A DNA stretch of 64,000 bases from Tessaracoccus sp. OH4464_COT-324 (GTDB lineage Bacteria; Actinomycetota; Actinomycetes; Propionibacteriales; Propionibacteriaceae). The stretch spans positions 1 through 64,000 of the forward strand of contig NZ_RQYZ01000017.1 of assembly GCF_003932855.1 (NCBI RefSeq). The letters are read 5' to 3'. A model generated the notes under the pieces. The model did no database searches. It worked only from the letters and a program-made list of their open reading frames with translations, and had not been told where the DNA came from. Each line of letters starts with the position of its first letter. Position 1 is the first letter of the stretch. Of the stretch, positions 42,653-49,683 are shown piece after piece. The position numbers and the translations under genes were made by a program.

Positions 42653-42937
42653 GTGCCGGAATCACGAGTACGCAAGGAAGCCGCGCGGAAGAAGTACGCC
42701 AAGAAGCGCCGCCAAGCGCTTGAGGAGAAGGCGGAGACCACTCGCCTCGCGTCCGGCGGACGTGACTGGGTGCCGTGGGTTTTCGTGCCCGTCGGGCTGT
42801 TGGGTGTGCTGTGGATGATCGTGTGGAACCTGGCCGGCCAGTCGATTGGTTTTCTGAGCGCGCTCGGCAACTGGAACCTCCTGATCTCCTTGGGTTTCAT
42901 CGTCGCCAGCCTTTTCCTGATGACCCTCTGGAAGTAG
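42653..42937 (+). CDS. crgA: Cell division protein CrgA
   Basis: CrgA is a small septal protein that helps recruit PBPs and FtsI and tempers Z-ring assembly. The 94-residue product has a basic N-terminal tail (RKEAARKKYAKKRRQ) and two hydrophobic helices (about 40-58 and 70-90), the standard family arrangement. The GTG at 42653 follows AAGGAGGA by five bases; the TTG upstream would begin inside that ribosome site. An intrinsic terminator follows the stop, so it is the last gene of the operon. Confidence 0.9.
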   Translation: MPESRVRKEAARKKYAKKRRQALEEKAETTRLASGGRDWVPWVFVPVGLLGVLWMIVWNLAGQSIGFLSALGNWNLLISLGFIVASLFLMTLWK

Positions 42938-42951
42938 CCGAGGACACGATC

Positions 42952-42985
42952 AGCGCATCCGGCCCCGCGGCCGGGTGCGCTTTTT
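42952..42985 (+). terminator. Intrinsic terminator after crgA
   Basis: AGCGCATCCGGCC (42952-42964) pairs with GGCCGGGTGCGCT (42969-42981) over 13 positions with one T-G wobble and a 4-nt loop, ending in TTTTT. It ends the fhaA-crgA operon. Confidence 0.9.
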
Positions 42986-43076
42986 CGTGCGTCCGGAGCC
43001 ACCGTCGGGTGGCGGAGGAGCCGCTGCCACCCACCTCGACAGCGGCTGGGCTTTATCTAATATCGCGGCCGGAAGC

Positions 43077-43082
43077 TAGAAT
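43077..43082 (+). promoter_or_regulatory. -10 box of lysS (leaderless)
   Basis: TAGAAT is followed by six bases and the GTG start of lysS at 43089. No ribosome site lies in the expected window, so transcription probably starts at or next to the start codon. Confidence 0.6.
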
Positions 43083-43088
43083 GCCGCC

Positions 43089-44588
43089 GTGACCGAGATG
43101 CTCCCCAATGATTCCGAACAGACCGCAGTCCGCAAGGAAAAGCGCGCCCGCCTGCTGGCGGCCGGCGTCGAACCCTATCCCGCGGACCTCAAGCGCACCC
43201 ATTCGCTCGCCGAGGTGCGCGCGGGCTGGCAGCATCTTGAGACCGGTCAGGAAACCGACGACGTGGTGGCCGTCGGCGGCCGCGTCGTGTTCATCCGCAA
43301 CACCGGGAAGCTGGCATTCGCGACGCTGCAGGACGGGTTCGGCCCCACCAGCAACGGCGAGCGGCTACAGGTGATGCTGTCGCTGGCCGAGGTGGGCGAG
43401 GAAGCGCTCGCCGCATGGAAGTCCGATGTCGATCTGGGCGACCATGTCTGGGTGCAAGGCCGGGTGATCGTCTCGAAGAGAGGCGAACTCTCGGTGATGG
43501 CCGCTTCCTGGCGGATGGCTTCAAAGGCGCTGCGCCCGCTGCCGGTTTTGCACAAGGAGCTTTCCGAGGAAGCGCGAGTGCGGCGCCGCTACGTCGACCT
43601 GATCGTCCGCGACGAGGCGCGCGAGATGGTGCGCAAGCGCTCCGCCATCACCCGAGCAGTGCGCGACACCCTGTACGCCCGCGACTACCTGGAGGTGGAG
43701 ACCCCGATCCTCCAACTGATGCACGGCGGTGCCGCTGCCCGACCCTTCGGCACGCACCTGAACGCATTCGGCATCGACATGAGCCTGCGCATTGCGCTGG
43801 AGCTGCACCTGAAGCGTACGATGGTGGGTGGCGCTGATCGGGTGTTCGAGATGGGCAGGGTGTTCCGCAACGAGGGTGTCGACTCGTCGCACTCCCCCGA
43901 GTTCACGATGTTGGAGGCCTACCAGGCGTGGGGTGATCAGTTCACCGTCGCGAATCTCACCAGGGACATCTTCCTGGCCGCCGCCGACGCCGTCGGCAGC
44001 CGCCAGCTGGAAACCCCGAAGGGCACGGTCGACCTGGACGGCGAGTGGCGTTGGCTGCCGGTTTTCCCCGCGCTGTCCGAGGAGCTTGGGGAGGAAATCA
44101 CCGCCGATACGGCGCTCGCCGACCTCCAGCGGCACGCGGACGCGCGCGAGGTCGAGTACGACCCGAAGTGGGACGCGGGCAAGCTGGCCATGGAACTGTT
44201 CGCGGAGTTGATCGAACCAACCCTGGTGCAGCCCACCTTCGTGTGCGACTACCCGTGCGTCGCTCAGCCGCTGGCCCGGATCAACTCCGAGGTTCCCGGC
44301 CAGGTGCTCGCGTGGGATCTCATCATCGGTGGGATGGAGCGCGGCACTGGGTTCACCGAGCTGATCGACCCGGTGATTCAGCGCGACGTGCTCACCGCCC
44401 AGTCCTTGCGCGCAGCCGCCGGCGACCCGGAGGCGATGCAGTTGGACGTCGACTTCATCGAGTCCCTGGAGTATGGCGTGCCGCCGATGGGTGGTTTGGG
44501 TGTGGGCATTGACCGGCTCATCATGCTGCTGACCGGGGTCGGCATCCGCGAGACCATTCTCTACCCGCTGCTGCGCCCGCAGGCCTGA
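43089..44588 (+). CDS. lysS: Lysyl-tRNA synthetase, class II
   Basis: This 499-residue enzyme charges tRNA-Lys. The N-terminal OB-fold anticodon-binding domain (residues 40-150) contains VAVGGRVVFIRNTGKLAFATL. The catalytic domain shows class II motif 1 (FLEVETPIL-like DYLEVETPIL), motif 2 (FEMGRVFRNEGVDSSHSPEFTMLE near residue 255) and motif 3 (PMGGLGVGIDRLIMLLTG near residue 470). Length is typical. The GTG start appears leaderless behind TAGAAT. It stands alone after the crgA terminator and converges on the next gene. Confidence 0.95.
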   Translation: MTEMLPNDSEQTAVRKEKRARLLAAGVEPYPADLKRTHSLAEVRAGWQHLETGQETDDVVAVGGRVVFIRNTGKLAFATLQDGFGPTSNGERLQVMLSLAEVGEEALAAWKSDVDLGDHVWVQGRVIVSKRGELSVMAASWRMASKALRPLPVLHKELSEEARVRRRYVDLIVRDEAREMVRKRSAITRAVRDTLYARDYLEVETPILQLMHGGAAARPFGTHLNAFGIDMSLRIALELHLKRTMVGGADRVFEMGRVFRNEGVDSSHSPEFTMLEAYQAWGDQFTVANLTRDIFLAAADAVGSRQLETPKGTVDLDGEWRWLPVFPALSEELGEEITADTALADLQRHADAREVEYDPKWDAGKLAMELFAELIEPTLVQPTFVCDYPCVAQPLARINSEVPGQVLAWDLIIGGMERGTGFTELIDPVIQRDVLTAQSLRAAAGDPEAMQLDVDFIESLEYGVPPMGGLGVGIDRLIMLLTGVGIRETILYPLLRPQA

Positions 44589-44707
44589 GCCGCGCCACGA
44601 GGGAAACTCCGGGCAGGTCGGGTCCGCTGCAGCCGCCTACCGCATTGCACACGCTGGTCGAGAGGCAGGCAACTCCCATTGCCCGAACTGGGGCGGTAAG
44701 CGCGGCG

Positions 44708-45328
44708 CTATTTCGGCGCCCGGGTCTGACCGTTCGTGCGCGCCGCGCGAACCGGTTTCAGCTGCCCGTAGACCTCCACCGTGGCCTTGGCCACGAGCAG
44801 TATCAGCAGAACGAGCAGCTTGGGGTCGATCCTCAGGCCGGCCCCTCCTCCGTGTAGCTGCGAAAAGGACCAGACGAAGACGAACCAGCACAGGAGGATC
44901 GCGATGTGCAGCATCACGACCCGCGCAGACGCGAAACCGTAGGTTTCCTTGAAATTGTTGGGCTTTCGCTCCCGCTGATCCCAGCCTTCGATGCTGTAAC
45001 GCACGACGAGGAGCACCGCGGGCAGGAAGAGTTCTGCCATGGTCATTCGGAAACCAGCAAAGGTAGCGAGGGTGAAGCTGAACACGGAATGGATGAGCGT
45101 GAAGAAGAGCAGCTGGAAAGCGATCATGACGAAGGTCCCCCAGCTGAATTCCTTGTTTCGTCGGTAGCTGCCCATCCGCACCACCGCCAGGATGACCAGC
45201 AGCAGATTCTCGAACCACAGCAGCAGAAACACGTTGCCCATCGGCCAATCAAGGAATATCACCCCGGCGACCTGCCAGAGCGTATTGCCTAAAGCCAAAG
45301 CTATCGTGATGAGTAGTCCCCGACTCAC
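44708..45328 (-). CDS. Polytopic membrane protein (DUF6498-like)
   Basis: This 206-residue protein has about five to six hydrophobic helices and a conserved-looking DWPMGNVFLLLWFENLLL segment near residue 27, reminiscent of the DUF6498 family of unknown function. A cytoplasmic basic tail ends RAARTNGQTRAPK. The GTG start at 45328 follows a GGGGAAGGGGAAG purine run. It is transcribed in the same direction as, and 50 bases downstream of, the VanZ-RDD gene; the relation is unclear. Confidence 0.65.
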   Translation of the reverse strand: MSRGLLITIALALGNTLWQVAGVIFLDWPMGNVFLLLWFENLLLVILAVVRMGSYRRNKEFSWGTFVMIAFQLLFFTLIHSVFSFTLATFAGFRMTMAELFLPAVLLVVRYSIEGWDQRERKPNNFKETYGFASARVVMLHIAILLCWFVFVWSFSQLHGGGAGLRIDPKLLVLLILLVAKATVEVYGQLKPVRAARTNGQTRAPK

Positions 45329-45378
45329 GTCTTCCCCTTCCCCATCGGCCCCTTCGAGGCCGACCCGCTGTCCCTACC

Positions 45379-46563
45379 CTAGCTGAGGCTGGCGGGTGCC
45401 GCGCTGGAGCCCGCCGCAGCTTCTGCGCCGCCCGCGCCACCGCGTCGCGGGTGCACTGGCAGCGCGCGCGTCGCATCGGCCTCCCGGATGTCGACGATGT
45501 ACGCACGGGTCAGCAGACCGGACAGGCTGCGGTGAGTCTTCGTGAAGGGCACCAGCACGATCGCGGCCGGCACCACCAGCAGCAACCACAGCCATGGACC
45601 ATGGCCGACGACAAACGCTAGCGTCCACGGGCCGGAAACGATCAGCGAACGCAGCACCCGCTGCCAGCGGGAGCCGTCGTGCCATCCCCCATCCGGGGTG
45701 CGCCATCTCGGGGTCAGCCAGACCGCGGTTTGTCCCACGGAGGCCGCGAGGTGATTCCAGGCGGGCCACACGAAAACGATCAGTGTGGCTCCGACGATGC
45801 CCGCCTGGTCCACCCAGCCCACCCACTCCGGGTCCCGCGCACCCAGCAGCACGGCCACGACGCGCGCACCCACGCCGGCTCCCCACATGGTGAGCACCAC
45901 CAGGGTTCCGTCTATGGCCATCCCGACCCACCGTCGCCAGACGGTCACGGGGCGAGGAACCAGGCGTTCCTCTTGCAGTTGCTGCGCTCGCGGCATCCAC
46001 CACAGCAGCAGTGGCGCCAGCACCGCGCCAACGAACGCGCCCAGCGTGTTGGCGAGCACATCGTCGATGTCCGCTGCGCGGTACGCGCACGGGTAGATGA
46101 ACCAAAACCCGGTCAGCTGAGTCAGCTCGATCAGCCAACTCGTAACGAAACCGAGCAGCGTGGCGAAGAGAATCGAGCGCGCGAAGTAGCGCCGCAGGAT
46201 CACGCCGAACGGGATGAAGAGCACCACGTTGAACGCCACCTGGAGCACCGTGAAGGTGGTGACGAACTCGGTGAAGGTACGGCCCACGGCGAGCCGGCGA
46301 AAGTCTTCGATGAAGCTGAACGGCCGCAGGTTAACCCCGCCCGAGTAGGCGCTACACACGGTTGCCCGATCCGGAAGCGGCAGCAGCGTGTAGGTGAAGA
46401 GCGCGGTGGCGTACAGGCAGACTGCGGCGAGCCCGAGCAGGCGAGCGAAGCTGAGCCTGCCGAAGCGGCGATACTGCCAGGCCAGGCCAGGCAGGAATAG
46501 TGCGGCGAACGCCGCTGCCCCGATGACGCCCGCAAGCAACCCATTGTCAACCCACTCGCGCAT
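45379..46563 (-). CDS. VanZ-RDD fusion membrane protein
   Basis: The 394-residue product joins two membrane modules. Residues 1-190 form a VanZ-like domain with VNLRPFSFIEDF near residue 77, NVVLFIPFGVILRR near residue 112, TSWLIELTQL near residue 142 and YRAADIDDVLANTLGAFVG near residue 161. Residues 200-370 form an RDD-like domain (RRWVGMAIDGTLVV, ending KTHRSLSGLL). VanZ proteins are linked to glycopeptide or lipid-level resistance; RDD domains have unknown or transport roles. The C-terminus is Ala/Gly-rich and disordered. ATG 46563 follows GGAGG closely. It is divergent from the DUF1707 gene. Confidence 0.85.
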   Translation of the reverse strand: MREWVDNGLLAGVIGAAAFAALFLPGLAWQYRRFGRLSFARLLGLAAVCLYATALFTYTLLPLPDRATVCSAYSGGVNLRPFSFIEDFRRLAVGRTFTEFVTTFTVLQVAFNVVLFIPFGVILRRYFARSILFATLLGFVTSWLIELTQLTGFWFIYPCAYRAADIDDVLANTLGAFVGAVLAPLLLWWMPRAQQLQEERLVPRPVTVWRRWVGMAIDGTLVVLTMWGAGVGARVVAVLLGARDPEWVGWVDQAGIVGATLIVFVWPAWNHLAASVGQTAVWLTPRWRTPDGGWHDGSRWQRVLRSLIVSGPWTLAFVVGHGPWLWLLLVVPAAIVLVPFTKTHRSLSGLLTRAYIVDIREADATRALPVHPRRGGAGGAEAAAGSSAAPASLS

Positions 46564-46640
46564 AGCCCTCCGATCTCAAGCGACGACACTACCGCGCTAC
46601 CCTCGCAGCGACGGATCGATGCTGCGGGAACGCCGAGCAC

Positions 46641-46646
46641 TATAAT
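46641..46646 (+). promoter_or_regulatory. -10 box of the DUF1707 gene (leaderless)
   Basis: A perfect TATAAT is followed by six bases and the ATG at 46653. No ribosome site is present, so the mRNA likely starts at or next to the ATG. Confidence 0.65.
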
Positions 46647-46652
46647 GGCCGC

Positions 46653-47264
46653 ATGTCCGAACCTTATCCGTCCCCACGCCTCCGCACCGGAGACAGTGAG
46701 CGAGAAGCCGTGCTGTGCATCCTGCAGGAGGCGCACGCCATGGGGCGGCTGTCGCTGGAGGAGCTGAACGAACGCCAGGAGCAAACCCTGGCCGCGCGCT
46801 ACGCGGACGAACTGGTGCCGATCACCGCTGACCTGCCCGAAGGGGCGGCTCTGGGTCCGCAGCCGGTGCCGCAGGCCCAGGCCGCGCACATGAGGCAACT
46901 CGCGTATCCGGAAAGCCTGGGCACAAGGGTCGCGGTCATGAGCGGACGGGAAGTTCGCTTGCCCCCGGGGTGCACGCGCTACTCCGGTTTCGCGTTCTGG
47001 GGCGGTGACGAGGTCGTTGTGACGGACGCGCTCGGCCCGGGCGTCGTGGTGGAGGTCAACGCCTCCGCGATCATGGGCGGCTTCCAGTTGCGGGTGCCGC
47101 CGGGTGTGCGGGTGATTGACAAAACCATCGCGATCATGGCGGGCGCGGAGGTCAAGAAGGAGGCACAGGGCGACGGCAGCTTCGGCACGGTCATTCTGAA
47201 GGGTTTCCTGTTCTGGGCCGGCATCGAGGTGGCCCTCGATCCGCGCTCGGTGCAGCCCTACTGA
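46653..47264 (+). CDS. DUF1707 domain protein
   Basis: This 203-residue protein begins with a DUF1707 domain (residues 8-60: RTGDSEREAVLCILQEAHAMGRLSLEELNER), a SHOCT-like helical module common in actinobacteria. The C-terminal half (about 100-200) is a beta-helix-like region similar to the LiaF/cell-wall-active-antibiotics-response C-terminus (FWGGDEVVV, then INASAIMGGF-like turns). No membrane helix is present. It converges on and overlaps by 7 nt the histidine kinase gene, so the two-component pair nearby may act in the same envelope-stress response. Confidence 0.8.
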   Translation: MSEPYPSPRLRTGDSEREAVLCILQEAHAMGRLSLEELNERQEQTLAARYADELVPITADLPEGAALGPQPVPQAQAAHMRQLAYPESLGTRVAVMSGREVRLPPGCTRYSGFAFWGGDEVVVTDALGPGVVVEVNASAIMGGFQLRVPPGVRVIDKTIAIMAGAEVKKEAQGDGSFGTVILKGFLFWAGIEVALDPRSVQPY

Positions 47265-48124
47265 GCGCCCAGCGGCAGCCGCAGCACCACCGTGGTGCCT
47301 TGACCCTCGATGGAACTCAGCTCGCAGCCACCGCCGAGCCGCCGTGTGACCGCCGCCACCATCGACAGCCCCAGGCCGTGTCCGGGTATGTGGCGCACCC
47401 CGGAGCCTCGGGCCAGTTCGCCCCACACCTGATCCACCTCGCCCGCAGGGATGCCGCACCCGGTATCCGAGACCTCGACCCGCACCATGTGCCGCTCCTC
47501 GGAGGCTCGGATCTCGATGGTGGCCCCGGGGCCGGAGTACTTGTGCGCGTTGGACACGACGTTGTACAGCGCCAGGAACACCAGGTCGCGGTCTCCCCAC
47601 ACCGCGGGCAGCGGGCGTGGTGCCCGGGGCAGCGACACCACAACGTCGCGATCCGACAGGTCCAGCGCGGCCAGCACATCGTCGATCACCTCCGCGAGGT
47701 CGACGGGTTCCTGCGCCACGGGGTACTCGTCGATCTCGCTCAGCTTGCGCAGCTCCCCCACCAGGCCTTGCAGCCGGTCTACCTGGCCCATGAGTTGGCG
47801 CGCCAGCACCGGGTCGGACACGCTGGGAAGAGCCATCTTCAGCGCGGTGACGGGGTTCTTCAGCTCGTGGTCGAGCCGCCCGACGAACGTTCGATGTGCC
47901 CGCCTGGATTCGGACTCCGCACTCCGCCTCGCCTGCTCGACGGCCTGCCGCCGGGCGCGACGCTGACCGAGGACCACCGCGGCGACGGCCAGCATCAGCC
48001 CGGCGGCGACGAGCGGCAGCGCCCAGAGCTGGAGTTCCACATAGGCTGCACGGCGCTCACCGGAGGCCCACCAAGCGATGGCGCCTCCGACGGCGAGCAC
48101 GGCCACCACCCACAGGTATCTCAT
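47258..48124 (-). CDS. Sensor histidine kinase
   Basis: This 288-residue kinase has two closely spaced N-terminal membrane helices (about 4-20 and 33-53) with almost no extracellular loop and no HAMP domain, so it probably senses within the membrane or via a partner protein. His86 in RLDHELKNPVTALK is the phosphorylated residue. The ATPase domain shows the N box NVVSNAHKYSG, G1 DTGCGIP and G2 GHGLGLSM. Its ATG overlaps the response regulator stop by 4 nt. Confidence 0.9.
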   Translation of the reverse strand: MRYLWVVAVLAVGGAIAWWASGERRAAYVELQLWALPLVAAGLMLAVAAVVLGQRRARRQAVEQARRSAESESRRAHRTFVGRLDHELKNPVTALKMALPSVSDPVLARQLMGQVDRLQGLVGELRKLSEIDEYPVAQEPVDLAEVIDDVLAALDLSDRDVVVSLPRAPRPLPAVWGDRDLVFLALYNVVSNAHKYSGPGATIEIRASEERHMVRVEVSDTGCGIPAGEVDQVWGELARGSGVRHIPGHGLGLSMVAAVTRRLGGGCELSSIEGQGTTVVLRLPLGAQ

Positions 48125-48819
48125 CGCGCCTCCACCTTGGGGTGAAACCGGTAGCCGACTCCCTGAACGGTGTCGATCACGTCGTCAACGCCACGCGCCG
48201 CCAAGGCCTTGCGGATCTCCGCCACCCGGTGGTCGACGGCGCGCGTAGTGATCGCGAACTCGATACCCCACACCCGCGCGAGCAACTCCTCCCGGGTGAA
48301 TGTTTGGCCATGGTTGAGCATCAGGAACTCCAGGAGCGCCCATGCCTTCGGTGTGAGGGCCAGCGCGCGGGAGTGAACGGATGCGGTGCGCTGCTGCCGG
48401 TCCATCTCCACCCCGCCCCCGACGATGGTGTGGGCATGCGCGAGGGTTCGGCCTCGCGCGTCGCGGCGCAGCACCGCACGAATGCGGGCGAGCAGCTCGG
48501 CCTGGTCGAAGGGTTTGTTCAGGTAGTCGTCGGCCCCGCCGTCGAGTGCGTCCGCGCGCTGCCCTGCCGCGCCGACGCCGGTGAGCAGGATTACGGGCGT
48601 CCAGTCGCCGCGTCCCCGGAGGGTGGCGAGCACGCTGCGCCCGTCAGCGCGCGGCATCAGCACGTCGAGCACTATCAGGTCCGGCGCGTGGGTTGCGATC
48701 ACTTCGAGGGCGGCTACACCGTCGCAGGCCGTCTGGACGCCGAAGCCCGCAGCACGCAGCACGACGGCCACCTGGGAGCGGATCATCTCGTCGTCGTCGA
48801 CGACCAGGACGGTGGGCAT
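48121..48819 (-). CDS. OmpR-family response regulator
   Basis: This 232-residue regulator has a receiver domain with the acidic pair in VVDDDEM, phospho-acceptor Asp52 in LIVLDVLMP, and Lys in YLNKPFD, followed by a winged-helix domain (residues 135-225, ALTPKAWALLEFL and REELLARVWG). It is the cognate partner of the downstream kinase, sharing a 4-nt overlap. The lipoprotein gene just upstream on the same strand may be part of the same unit. Confidence 0.92.
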   Translation of the reverse strand: MPTVLVVDDDEMIRSQVAVVLRAAGFGVQTACDGVAALEVIATHAPDLIVLDVLMPRADGRSVLATLRGRGDWTPVILLTGVGAAGQRADALDGGADDYLNKPFDQAELLARIRAVLRRDARGRTLAHAHTIVGGGVEMDRQQRTASVHSRALALTPKAWALLEFLMLNHGQTFTREELLARVWGIEFAITTRAVDHRVAEIRKALAARGVDDVIDTVQGVGYRFHPKVEAR

Positions 48820-48837
48820 CGCTTCCTCGCTTCCGGG

Positions 48838-49488
48838 CTACTGCTTCCCGACAGTATTATTCACGCCTTCCTGGCGCACTTCGCCGGTGACCTCCGCGTT
48901 GATGGTGTTCATGCTGCCCATGATCGTGACATCTCCGATTTTGTCGACCTCGACCTCGTTGCTGGCCCCCGCAATAGTGAGTTTGTCAATGCTCTGGCCC
49001 TTGAGCGTCACCATGGCTGCCTCGACGCGCACCTCGTCGGCGGTCTCAAAGGTGACGTTGGACGCAGCACCGGTGATCACCAGCAGTTCGCAGTGCCCGG
49101 TGAACCTGAGTTCGCTGAGCGCGGTCTGCACCTCGCGGGTTCCGCACTCCTCCGCTGGGCCACCATCGCCAACCCGCACGTCAACGCCACCGCCGGTCAC
49201 TCGCACGCCCGGATCGTTCCCTTGGCTGGGCGCTGAGGCGTCCGCTTTCGAGTTGGGGCCGTTGGCCTCGGCGCTCACCTCAACGTCGCCGCTGATGACG
49301 CGGGGCTCGGGAAGTTTGCCCTCGCCGTTGCGGGGCGGCTCGCCGTCGGCGGGAGCCACGTTCATGGTCTTGGGTGCCTGCGCGGTGGGTTGACCGTCGG
49401 AGGGGCCCGCGGTTACTCCCGCGGAGCACCCGACGGTGGCCAGGGTCAACGCGGCGACGATTCCGATGCGTGCGATTGCAGCCTTCAT
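48838..49488 (-). CDS. DUF3060-like lipoprotein
   Basis: This 216-residue secreted lipoprotein has a lipobox with Cys21 (TLATVGC), a low-complexity linker, and a C-terminal beta-helical domain (about 110-216) of short repeating strands such as LVITGAASNVTF, LTIAGASNEVEV and VTIMGSMNTINAEV, the pattern of DUF3060. Function unknown. It lies 18 bases upstream of the response regulator gene on the same strand and may be its target or sensory partner. Confidence 0.8.
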   Translation of the reverse strand: MKAAIARIGIVAALTLATVGCSAGVTAGPSDGQPTAQAPKTMNVAPADGEPPRNGEGKLPEPRVISGDVEVSAEANGPNSKADASAPSQGNDPGVRVTGGGVDVRVGDGGPAEECGTREVQTALSELRFTGHCELLVITGAASNVTFETADEVRVEAAMVTLKGQSIDKLTIAGASNEVEVDKIGDVTIMGSMNTINAEVTGEVRQEGVNNTVGKQ

Positions 49489-49683
49489 GGCGTTTCCTTT
49501 CGTTTCGTTGTCCTCAGCTTGCCGAACTGCGGGGTCACTGCAGCCGGGTTGTCGCAGGCTCGCGACAACTGACTCACGTTTGCGACACGCCGCGGGCCGC
49601 GGTTATCTGCAAAAGTGCCCGGACCTTGGGGAGCGGCGGGATACTGGTTGCACGGCATCCAGCCGGGAGTACAGGACTGGTCG

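Noticed and set aside
44589-44707. A tRNA or terminator between lysS and the convergent membrane-protein gene
   Set aside because: No cloverleaf, and no hairpin with a T-run, could be found.
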